The notes under the pieces are model-generated. The model did not search any database. It was not told where the DNA came from and worked only from the letters and a program-made list of their open reading frames with translations. Below are positions 31,708-39,300 of a stretch of 64,000 bases of DNA, one piece after another. The stretch covers positions 1-64,000 of the forward strand of contig JABGOU010000012.1 in the NCBI GenBank assembly GCA_018645325.1, given 5' to 3'. This DNA comes from Desulfobacula sp. (GTDB lineage Bacteria > Desulfobacterota > Desulfobacteria > Desulfobacterales > Desulfobacteraceae). The position numbers were made by a program, and so were the translations under genes. How positions within the stretch are numbered: the stretch's first letter is position 1; every line of letters starts with the position of its first letter.

Positions 31708-32361
31708 TTAATTGAATGTATTAAATTTTTGCTTACCTTGTCCTGCCGCTGCTACAAAGGACTTGAGAATAACCACAAGCGAAAAGAATGTAATCCCCAT
31801 TCCAAGTAGGGCCATCAGAGACAATCCCGGCCTTGAACCATAGTAGTACCCGCCCATGGCCATGAGGCTTGCAGCCATAAGTGGATCGGCAAATGGAGAG
31901 TAAGGGCGCCAGCTGGATCCTGCATAATATCCATATCCGCCATTACGATATGAAACATTATAACGCTTCCCATCTGTGGTAATGGTGGATGGAATATAAT
32001 CAGGTCTTGTACTTGGCTTGGAGCCAAATTTTGTTGGATATTTTGAAGAGTTCTTGCTTTTAAATGATTTTAGAGCATCAGCTTTGCTATTGAATACAGT
32101 ACCTGATGTTTTCGCTCTATTATATAATGATCGATCAGCTGAACTCATTTTGCCGGCTGAAGTTCTTCTTCTGGTGCTGGAAAGTCCGGACTTTTTTTTC
32201 CCCCAGTTGAAAGAGGAATTGCTAAAACTTTTTTTGCTTGTAAAAGATCTGCTCGATCTAAAACCTCCAAAACCTCTTGACCTGGCAAATGCTTCTCCCA
32301 CTGCCATGGAGAAGATCAAACCGATACAAATAGCAATTAAAAACAGATTTATTTTTTTCAT
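31708..32361 (-). CDS. Exported Ser/Arg/Gly-rich membrane protein, unidentified
   Basis: A 217-residue protein from the ATG at 32361 (an earlier ATG at 32430 gives no signal peptide). A signal peptide (MKKINLFLIAICIGLIFSM...AFA) precedes a strongly basic, Ser/Arg/Lys/Phe-rich segment (RGFGGFRSSRSFTSKKSFSN). A Tyr/Gly-rich region follows (NGGYGYYAGSSWRPYS), then a C-terminal membrane helix (LMALLGMGITFFSLVVIL). It occupies the position of yjfM in the E. coli cluster but does not look like DUF1190. The low-complexity basic part could bind phospholipid or polyanions; this is speculation. Confidence 0.7.
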   Translation of the reverse strand: MKKINLFLIAICIGLIFSMAVGEAFARSRGFGGFRSSRSFTSKKSFSNSSFNWGKKKSGLSSTRRRTSAGKMSSADRSLYNRAKTSGTVFNSKADALKSFKSKNSSKYPTKFGSKPSTRPDYIPSTITTDGKRYNVSYRNGGYGYYAGSSWRPYSPFADPLMAASLMAMGGYYYGSRPGLSLMALLGMGITFFSLVVILKSFVAAAGQGKQKFNTFN

Positions 32362-32377
32362 AATAAAATATTCCTTT

Positions 32378-33265
32378 TTATCCAATACTTTTAAAGCTGT
32401 TTTCCACAGCAGCTGACAGGATAAGTGCAATGGTTATAAACGAAAAACAAGCCACTTTTCCAGCGGCAAGGTTTTTTTGTCCTGCCACTTCGTCAGAAAG
32501 ACTGCCACCAGGCAGCAGGAGTTTATCAACAACAATCCTTGTGCCTGCAAAAAGTAGTAATCCGACAAGGGAAATGATTATTAAGACCTCCAGCTCAACG
32601 ATCACATTGCTGGATGCGCCTTTTAAAGCCGTACAAATGATTATACCCAGAGCAATCAGCCACCCGCCAAAACTCCAGCCTGCAGCCTCGTTATCATCAT
32701 GTTCAATAACACCATGCACGTCATAGCTTGTAATCAATTGAAAAATAAGTCCTCCTACAACCAGTATCACCTGTCCTGCAAGCCAGTACACGATAATATC
32801 CCGGATACCTAAAGCCCAGGAATTACTGATACCGGTCTGGGCTCCTAAGAGAATTAGTCCTGTGGCAATGGATGAACTTGCCACCACCTGGCCTGTACCG
32901 CAATTTTTGTCCCTTATGATCTCTTTATCAATATTAAAACGGTAAAGTATAAACTTATTATTAACAAAAATACTTAATCTCATGAGTATGATGGATAATA
33001 TCCCTCCGGATAGAATATTCCAAAGATCAGTGAATAGACTTAGTCCTGTACCAAAGAGAGTTCCAGTGAGTGCCAATGCCAGTCCCAGCTGATACCCGGA
33101 TACCATGGAGCCCACAGCAGGGTTGTCTTTTTGGGTCAGCTGATCCTTCAGGTTAAAACTCACGGTCTTGTCAAATAGATACCAACCCGCTATCCAGCAC
33201 AAGGTGGCTATCACAAAGTTGGGCACAGCGGAGAAAAGGCTGTCAAATAAAAGCATGTAATCCAT
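32378..33265 (-). CDS. DUF350 membrane protein (YjfL-like), two repeats
   Basis: A 295-residue polytopic inner-membrane protein with about eight helices arranged as two DUF350 units. The first contains VSFNLKDQLTQKDNPAVGSMVSGYQLGLALALTG, the second ELITSYDVHGVIEHDDNEAAGWSFGGWLIALG (roughly residues 180-210). The typical DUF350 protein has one or two such units of three to four helices. It is the first gene of the yjf-like cluster, starting 23 nt after the corrinoid protein gene, so transcription may run on from the methyltransferase genes. Confidence 0.83.
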   Translation of the reverse strand: MDYMLLFDSLFSAVPNFVIATLCWIAGWYLFDKTVSFNLKDQLTQKDNPAVGSMVSGYQLGLALALTGTLFGTGLSLFTDLWNILSGGILSIILMRLSIFVNNKFILYRFNIDKEIIRDKNCGTGQVVASSSIATGLILLGAQTGISNSWALGIRDIIVYWLAGQVILVVGGLIFQLITSYDVHGVIEHDDNEAAGWSFGGWLIALGIIICTALKGASSNVIVELEVLIIISLVGLLLFAGTRIVVDKLLLPGGSLSDEVAGQKNLAAGKVACFSFITIALILSAAVENSFKSIG

Positions 33266-33288
33266 AAATTATCTCCTGATAATATTGA

Positions 33289-33933
33289 TTAATTTAATAT
33301 TTTTTCAAGCTTGTTTATCGTATCCTGAGGAGTTTCACCGAACATATCCGCTCCTATTCTCTTTGCCCAGTGGTCCGTGGCTACTGCTCCACCCACCATT
33401 GTTTTTACCTTGTCACGCATACCGGCTTCTTTCAAAGCTTCCTCCAGCCTTCTTTGGCCAAGCTGGGTGGTTGTCATCATGGCCGAGGACCCGATCACAT
33501 CAGCCTTGACTTCCCTTGCCTTTTCAACAAATTCTTTAATGGGGATGTCCCGGCCCAGGTCGTGGACCTCATAGCCATGCACTCTGAGCATGGTCACGAT
33601 GATACCCTTGCCGATGTCATGAATATCGCCTTCAACTGTGCCTATTACTATTACGCCCAGTTTTTTCTGCTGCTCTTCCACAGGCAAAGCAGCTTCCAGG
33701 ATCTCAACTGCTGCAGACATGGCTTCAGAGCCTATGAGCAGTCCAGGCAAAAATACTTCCCCTCGATCAAAAAGATCTCCCATTCTGCGGATACCCTCGC
33801 TAAAGCCTTCATTGATCATATCAAGCGGGTCCATGCCGTCTTCAAGAGCCTTTTGGGCTATTTCTTTAGCCGCTTCATCATCCGTATCCAGGATGGATTG
33901 GATAGCTTTTTTAATCCATTCAGCTTTTTCCAT
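33289..33933 (-). CDS. Methyltransferase-cognate corrinoid protein
   Basis: A 214-residue cobalamin-binding protein. A helical cap domain (AIQSILDTDDEAAKEIAQKAL...) is followed by the Rossmann B12 domain with the base-off motif EGDIHDIGKGI (His ligand) and GSSAMMTTTQ and GGAVATDHWAKRIGAD. It matches MtbC/MtmC-like corrinoid proteins that accept methyl groups from a substrate-specific methyltransferase. Downstream of a UroD-type methyltransferase, it would pass methyl groups on. No substrate-specific MttB/MtaB-like gene is found in the window. Confidence 0.9.
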   Translation of the reverse strand: MEKAEWIKKAIQSILDTDDEAAKEIAQKALEDGMDPLDMINEGFSEGIRRMGDLFDRGEVFLPGLLIGSEAMSAAVEILEAALPVEEQQKKLGVIVIGTVEGDIHDIGKGIIVTMLRVHGYEVHDLGRDIPIKEFVEKAREVKADVIGSSAMMTTTQLGQRRLEEALKEAGMRDKVKTMVGGAVATDHWAKRIGADMFGETPQDTINKLEKILN

Positions 33934-34124
33934 TCAATTACCTCTTTTGCTTGTAATGGTTTAAGTAAAAATTTGTTAATCCGCACTTTTCACAATCTGC
34001 TTAGGGTCCACTCATTGGTTTTTACCAATTTTGCAGCCTTTTCATTTGCAGATTGAATCAAGCTTTTTTATTCCCTTTTTACCATGGCAGAAATCTCATC
34101 GTCAATGACCAATTGACCAAAGCA

Positions 34125-35138
34125 CTAATGCTCTTTGGCCACCTCCAGCATGGTTAAAAGGTTTTTTGTAGGCGTACCAGGGCCCACTGCACAACCCGGT
34201 GCCAGGATTTGGATTCCATCGGCAATGGCCTGCTCCGATTCTTTTCTAATTTCATCGGGTCCCTTAAGAAAAAGCGTTGTAGCCACTTCTACGCCACCCA
34301 ATAATACTATATCAGGCCCGCATTTTTCCCTGACAACTTTGGGATTTGTTTTAGTGTCCAGACTTAAAATATCAGGTCTGGTTTGGGCCATCCATTTTAC
34401 AATCGGGTCCACCTTTCCGCAAATATGCAGAATTGTTGGAACACAGATCGCATCAAATTGTTTTGTCTGAAATTCAAGTTCTAACTCTTTGTATGTTTTA
34501 GGAGCAATCAGTTCAGGCGAAGCCGTCATATCTTCACAGCAAATAATATCTGCACCGGCATCAATGATCGCCTTTGCCAAAGCAGTGCCGGCCTTTTCTC
34601 CTAATTCCAGCCAGGGTCGTAATTTATCGGGCGCCTTAAAGGTTGCCTTTAAAAGTGGAATCGTATCAATAAGAGAACCTGCAAGTGTAAAAGGTCCGAT
34701 AATTCCACCAATCACAGGCACTTTGTCACCCACTTCTTTTTTTACAATACTTACAGCTTTGAGCAGTTCCGGAATATGACCCCTAAAAAGAAAGTCATTC
34801 GGAAATACAGGTGTGTCATCAATCCTGAAAGCCGGCGGGTGATCAATCCCCGGGATTCCTTCCATGTTGTCCGGTAATTTCCCAGGCTTTATATTAGCGC
34901 CTAAAGCACGTGCTTCAAAGGTTTGGCAGAAAGGAACCCTTATTGCATCAAACCCGAGAATAGTATGGGAAGCAAGCGCCAGTCTGGCCATGGCTTCACC
35001 ATCTTCATGTGCTTTTGGCCAAAAGGCCTGAACTTTCTCCATTTGCTCATATGTTGCTGTGCAATTGGCCCCAAAGCAAGGCATTCGATCCGGCTTTTGA
35101 TGATTGATCACTGCCATTACTCGTTCCTTTGAATTCAT
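34125..35138 (-). CDS. UroD-family methylcobamide methyltransferase (MtaA/MtbA-like)
   Basis: A 337-residue TIM-barrel protein of the uroporphyrinogen decarboxylase superfamily, methyltransferase branch. Visible features are NSKERVMAVINHQKPDRMPCFG at the start, IIDAGADIICCEDMTASPELI, and the zinc-site-like HICGK (His-x-Cys) plus a terminal Cys in ILAPGCAVGPGTP. It resembles MtaA/MtbA, which move a methyl group between a corrinoid protein and a thiol. In a sulfate reducer the acceptor may be tetrahydrofolate or another cofactor. The corrinoid gene lies 191 nt downstream. Confidence 0.87.
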   Translation of the reverse strand: MNSKERVMAVINHQKPDRMPCFGANCTATYEQMEKVQAFWPKAHEDGEAMARLALASHTILGFDAIRVPFCQTFEARALGANIKPGKLPDNMEGIPGIDHPPAFRIDDTPVFPNDFLFRGHIPELLKAVSIVKKEVGDKVPVIGGIIGPFTLAGSLIDTIPLLKATFKAPDKLRPWLELGEKAGTALAKAIIDAGADIICCEDMTASPELIAPKTYKELELEFQTKQFDAICVPTILHICGKVDPIVKWMAQTRPDILSLDTKTNPKVVREKCGPDIVLLGGVEVATTLFLKGPDEIRKESEQAIADGIQILAPGCAVGPGTPTKNLLTMLEVAKEH

Positions 35139-35201
35139 AGCCTTATTTCCCTTTCCTGATTTTGATCAACCAGTGTATCACTTATAATTTTAAAAATTAA
35201 G

Positions 35202-35336
35202 GTAATTGTTCAGCCCGTTAAAAAAAGTTATCCCCAAAGCCCTGTCTGATGGATATTTGCAGGAGGTTAAGCAAATAGCCTCGAAACAAATATCTACCAG
35301 ACAGGGCGGTTTCAAGCGTAAGAGCTGAATAATTAC
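35202..35336. repeat. MITE-like element, copy 3 (inverted relative to copy 1)
   Basis: 135 bp, the same length as copy 1. Terminal repeats are GTAATTGTTCAGC (35202-35214) and GCTGAATAATTAC (35324-35336). The inner arms start GCCCTGTCTGATGG and end CCAGACAGGGC with small differences. It abuts the 5' end of the AOR remnant. Confidence 0.85.
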
Positions 35337-35763
35337 GTATTTTCTAATAAAGTTTTCAAAGGTTTAAAAGCCATTATAGTTGATAAAAAAGCAAAAAGCT
35401 TAAGACCAATTCATGACTTGAAAGCCTTTAAAGAGAGTGCTAAAATTTTTGCCAAAGCTGTTCTAACAGATGAGTTTACAGCAGAACTGGCAGAGATTGG
35501 GTCGTCAGTGCTGGTTGAACCCATCAATGCGGTTGGAGCATTTCCAACCCGCAATGCAAGGGAAGGCCAGTTTGAGGATGCAGATAAAATCAGTGGAGAA
35601 AACATGGCCCGGATTATTAAAAGTCGTGGTGGATGCATCCAGAGATGCCCAGATACATATGGTTCTTGTTGATACTGTCGGAATCTGTGACTTTGCCCAG
35701 ACCGGATTTGGTGCTCCGGACGGGACCCAAAATGTTTTATCAAGAACCTTTGCCTCCGCATAA
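35337..35763 (+). pseudogene. Decayed tungsten aldehyde:ferredoxin oxidoreductase (AOR) fragment
   Basis: From about 35352 the frame reads VFKGLKAIIVDKKAKSLRP (compare the GSKGLKAIVV segment of AOR). It then has INAVGAFPTRNAREGQFEDA and SGENMARIIKSRGGCIQRCP, the AOR cluster-binding region. It then shifts frame to ...DTVGICDFAQTGFG, similar to the C-terminal part of the enzyme. The N-terminal half and part of the centre are missing. MITE copy 3 lies at its 5' edge. The neighbouring moaD-like gene supports AOR origin. Confidence 0.75.
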
Positions 35764-35831
35764 CAAAGTAGTTGTTATCTCAGATGAAGAAATGGATACG
35801 ACCTTTAATTTTTTTAAGGAGTGATGGATTA

Positions 35832-36071
35832 TTGAAGTTGAATGTTAAATTATATGGAACCCTGAGCCGCTCTTTTGATAAGTATGATCATTTGAGCGGC
35901 ATTGATGTTGTTATCCGGAAAGATGCATCTATAAATGATCTTCTGGTTCATTTGAATCTTTTGTCTGAGCGTTTAGGTATGATTTCCATGGACGGCATAC
36001 TTTTAAATAAAAACAGTCAATTGAAAAATGGTGCCAGGATCAAGATTTTTCAACCCATTGCCGGAGGATAG
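35832..36071 (+). CDS. MoaD/ThiS-like small sulfur-carrier protein
   Basis: A 79-residue ubiquitin-fold protein that begins at TTG 35832 (AAGGAG at 35816-35821). Sequence MKLNVKLYGTLSRSFDKYDH and a C-terminal di-glycine, FQPIAGG, which would be activated as an adenylate/thiocarboxylate for molybdopterin synthesis. MoaD-like genes often stand beside AOR genes of tungsten enzymes. Here the AOR partner is decayed, so this gene may be a survivor or be in use by another enzyme. Confidence 0.78.
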   Translation: MKLNVKLYGTLSRSFDKYDHLSGIDVVIRKDASINDLLVHLNLLSERLGMISMDGILLNKNSQLKNGARIKIFQPIAGG

Positions 36072-36184
36072 CATTGTTTAAATCGTTCAGGCTTTGAGAC
36101 TATTTTAAAACCTCATCAAGAAGATCTGTCCTTCATAGCATCAGGCAATTTGACCTGGAATCGGGAAAAAATGTCTGTGTAATA

Positions 36185-36311
36185 TGATTGAAGAATAGGA
36201 CGCAGATTGGCTCAGATTAGAAGGATTTAATTAGGGATTCAGGCGGAATTCAGGAAGAGATTTTTGCATACACGTACAAAAAACCCTTTAAATTTTTGCA
36301 TATGTATGCAA
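36185..36311 (+). promoter_or_regulatory. Repeat fragment and palindrome before the ATPase gene
   Basis: GAAGAATAGGACGCAGATT (near 36190) is shared with 21684-21702. Two TTTTTGCATA motifs follow (near 36263 and 36294). The second is part of TTGCATA-TG-TATGCAA (36296-36311), a 7-bp perfect inverted repeat ending 9 nt before the gene at 36321. Confidence 0.5.
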
Positions 36312-36320
36312 TAAACTTAT

Positions 36321-37559
36321 ATGGAACGGATACACACTCAATATTTGTTTGATCATGAATTAAATGCCGATAAAATGATTTTTCTTGCAGGCCCAAGGCA
36401 GATCGGCAAGACTACTTTTGTCCGACACAGGCTTGCAAAGCTAAAACAGTCTGATCTTTATTTTAACTGGGATGATCCCTTTGTTCGCCAGGAGTATCGT
36501 CGGAATCCCCACTTTTTAAAAGGAAAGATTGCAGGTTATGGTGCAGAACCTCTGATCGCTTTTGATGAAATACACAAACATAAAAAATGGAAAGATATTT
36601 TAAAAGGTCTTTATGATCTGCACAAAGAGGAAGCTCGATTTATCATCACAGGAAGTGCCCGCCTTGATTATTTCAGAAAATCCGGCGACAGCCTGGTAGG
36701 CAGATATTTTTCCTATGGAATGCTGCCTCTTGGTCTGGCAGAAGCTATGGGATGTCCTGGATTGATAATAAATGACGATACCGTATTTTCCGGTCAAAAG
36801 GAAAATGAACTTTTAGAAAAGCTTCATAATATCCCGTTGAAACAGGCACAAGACGTATTCCATCAGTTAAGGCTGTTCGGCGGATTTCCTGAGCCTTTTA
36901 TTAAAGCAAGCAAACGATTTTCAACAAAATGGCGGCAAAATTATAAATCACTTTTAATTTATGAAGACTTGCGTGATCTTTCAAAGATACAGGATATGAA
37001 AGGTGTGGAGCAGCTTGTTTTACTCCTGCCTGAAAGAATTACCTCGCCATTGAGTATTAATTCTTTAAGAGAAGATTTGGGTGTAAATCACAGGACGGTG
37101 AGTGGCTGGATAGAAGGATTGAAAAAGATATTCCTGATTTTTTCAATTATGCCCTGGAGCAAAAATATTTCAAAGGCAATAAAAAAGGAAAACAAAGTCT
37201 ATTTTTATGACTGGACTCTTGTGGATAATCCCGGGGCACGGTTTGAAAATATGGTGGCAGTGTCCCTTTTACGCATGGTTTGCCGGTGGAACGAGCTTGG
37301 GCTTGGAGATTTTGACCTGCGATATATCCGCAATCATCAAGGAAAGGAAGTCGATTTTCTAATTGTGAAAGACAGACAGCCGCTTGTTCTGATAGAAGCA
37401 AAAACAACGGATAGAACGCTTTCAAATTCCGGTCAATACTTTAAGCGATATTTAAATATACCTTTTTATCAACTTGTTGAAAATTATAATGATATAGAGG
37501 TTTTTAAAAACAATTGCTATGTTTTTTCTGCTGTAAGATTCTTAAGTTTGACAGGATGA
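36321..37559 (+). CDS. AAA+ ATPase with C-terminal DUF4143 domain
   Basis: A 412-residue homologue of the array ATPase at 4729. Walker A is GPRQIGKTTF (near 27-36) and Walker B is LIAFDEIHKHKKW. ITGSARLDYFRKSGDSLVGRY is shared with the array protein. The C-terminal DUF4143 part has FENMVAVSLLRMV and then ...KEVDFLIVKDRQPLVLIEAKT, a PD-(D/E)XK-like D-x-EAK spacing. It is 33 residues longer than the array copy, mainly through an insertion near residues 145-175. Family function is not known. A palindrome is close upstream. Confidence 0.85.
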   Translation: MERIHTQYLFDHELNADKMIFLAGPRQIGKTTFVRHRLAKLKQSDLYFNWDDPFVRQEYRRNPHFLKGKIAGYGAEPLIAFDEIHKHKKWKDILKGLYDLHKEEARFIITGSARLDYFRKSGDSLVGRYFSYGMLPLGLAEAMGCPGLIINDDTVFSGQKENELLEKLHNIPLKQAQDVFHQLRLFGGFPEPFIKASKRFSTKWRQNYKSLLIYEDLRDLSKIQDMKGVEQLVLLLPERITSPLSINSLREDLGVNHRTVSGWIEGLKKIFLIFSIMPWSKNISKAIKKENKVYFYDWTLVDNPGARFENMVAVSLLRMVCRWNELGLGDFDLRYIRNHQGKEVDFLIVKDRQPLVLIEAKTTDRTLSNSGQYFKRYLNIPFYQLVENYNDIEVFKNNCYVFSAVRFLSLTG

Positions 37560-37638
37560 TCAGTACTGGGCCAGAAATGTCCCTGTTTTTATTTTAAAAC
37601 CACACAACATATTTTTAGTATTGATATTCTTGACTTCT

Positions 37639-37659
37639 ACTGATAAGAAACTTATCAGT
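37639..37659. promoter_or_regulatory. Inverted repeat before the sigma-54 activator gene
   Basis: ACTGATAAG and CTTATCAGT (9 bp, perfect) with an AAA spacer, just after a TTGACT at 37629-37634, and a further TTATCAG at 37671-37677. A likely operator site for the two-component operon. Confidence 0.5.
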
Positions 37660-37767
37660 AAATGATGCTGTTATCAGGCAGAGAAGCTGATACTAACTGT
37701 GATTTATGGAAAGCATCATGGAAAAATAAATAATTGTAAACTTTGTTATCACTATGCAGGAACCCAA

Positions 37768-39267
37768 ATGCCGCGTTTTGAAGATCTGATAAATGACTTT
37801 ACCCCTGTCCAGTCGGCAGGAATCTCTAAATCCTGTATCCTTGTTATTGATGATGATGCATCCATCCAGAGAGGATTAACCACATACTTTTCCAACACCT
37901 ATCAGGTGGAGGTCGCCGGCAATGGCCAGGAAGGCATTGATACGCTTTTAAAAACGTCTGTACACTGCATTATTCTTGATGTCAAAATGAAAAGAATGAA
38001 TGGATTTGATACCTTTCCCAAATTAAAGGAAATTAACCCTGAACTTCCCATTATTTTTTATTCCGCCTTTCAAAATGAGCATGATCTGAAAAGTATTCTT
38101 AACCGGTATAACCCTGAAGGATACTTTGCAAAAGGCGATGACATAGAAAAGCTTAGATCTGCCATTGATAAAAGTATTCACAAATTTTTAAATATTCTTA
38201 ATCAAAAAACAGATTTCAATAATATTCAAAACAAACTCGTTGAGGAAAAAAAGAATAACCGCATCCTTCATAAAAGACTTTTATCCAATTACAAATTTGA
38301 TATTTTAATTGGATCAAGCCCGAGAATGATCGAGTTTAAGCAATTGTGCGAAAAAGCGGTGAACTCTGATATTACAGTCTTAATCCAGGGAGAAACAGGA
38401 ACTGGAAAAGAATTGATTGCAAATGTGATCCATGAAAATTCCAGACGGTCTGATCATCCCTTTTTTATCCAGAACTGTGCTGCCATCCCGGAAAACTTAT
38501 TTGAAAGTGAATTGTTCGGACACAAAAAAGGTTCCTTTTCAGGCGCCATTACCGATAAAAAAGGGATATTTGAGCTTGCTGATAAAGGAACGGTTTTTCT
38601 TGATGAAATTGGAGAATTGCCCCTTGCCATGCAGACAAAACTTTTAAGACTGCTTCAACAAGGAGAAGTCCGGCCGCTTGGGAGCAATACAACAAAATAT
38701 GTGGACGTGAGAATTGTCTCAGCCACTAACAGAGACCTTGTAAAAGACATTAAAGAGGGGCGGTTTCGAAAGGATTTATACTATCGGTTGAATGTGTTTA
38801 ATTTAACGCCCCCTCCGCTTCGTGAAATCAAAGATGATATCCCTCTAATGGTTAAATTTTTTATAAAAAAGTATCAAAAAAAGCATGGGGCCGGAGCAAA
38901 AAAAATAAGCGCAAAAGCTCTGGATATTTTATGCAGCCATTCATTTCCCGGCAATGTCAGAGAGCTTGAAAATGAAATTGAAAGGGCTGTGGTCATGTTA
39001 GGGTCTGAAGCAGACACCATAAAACCATGCCATTTCTCAGAAAATTTAATGACAAAAAGCCAAAGCAAAAAAAAGATAAAAGATAAAGAAAAGACATTAA
39101 AAGAAATGGTGGCACTCTTTGAACAGGACCTGATTAAAAAAGCCATGAAAAAGCATCGCGGTAATAAAACCCATGCGGCAAAAGAACTTGGGATCAGCCG
39201 GGTGGGATTAAACAATAAAATACAGCGGTATGAAATGGTTTTAAGTTTACCCTATGAGACAAATTAA
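37768..39267 (+). CDS. Sigma-54-dependent response regulator (NtrC type)
   Basis: A 499-residue regulator with start ATG 37768 (its opening MPRFEDLI parallels MNRFNELL of the receiver at 41147). Receiver about 25-145 (LVIDDDASI, ILDVKMKR); AAA+ domain with GETGTGKELIA, GTVFLDEIGELP and RFRKDLYYRLNVF; C-terminal Fis-type helix-turn-helix (HRGNKTHAAKELGISRVGLNN). The sigma-54 contact loop reads HKKGSFSGAITDKKG, that is GSFSGA where most family members have GAFTGA, so its interaction with sigma-54 may be altered. A kinase and a second receiver follow in the same operon. Confidence 0.88.
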   Translation: MPRFEDLINDFTPVQSAGISKSCILVIDDDASIQRGLTTYFSNTYQVEVAGNGQEGIDTLLKTSVHCIILDVKMKRMNGFDTFPKLKEINPELPIIFYSAFQNEHDLKSILNRYNPEGYFAKGDDIEKLRSAIDKSIHKFLNILNQKTDFNNIQNKLVEEKKNNRILHKRLLSNYKFDILIGSSPRMIEFKQLCEKAVNSDITVLIQGETGTGKELIANVIHENSRRSDHPFFIQNCAAIPENLFESELFGHKKGSFSGAITDKKGIFELADKGTVFLDEIGELPLAMQTKLLRLLQQGEVRPLGSNTTKYVDVRIVSATNRDLVKDIKEGRFRKDLYYRLNVFNLTPPPLREIKDDIPLMVKFFIKKYQKKHGAGAKKISAKALDILCSHSFPGNVRELENEIERAVVMLGSEADTIKPCHFSENLMTKSQSKKKIKDKEKTLKEMVALFEQDLIKKAMKKHRGNKTHAAKELGISRVGLNNKIQRYEMVLSLPYETN

Positions 39268-39300
39268 ATTTTAAATAAATCAGGATTGATCCACAATTAA

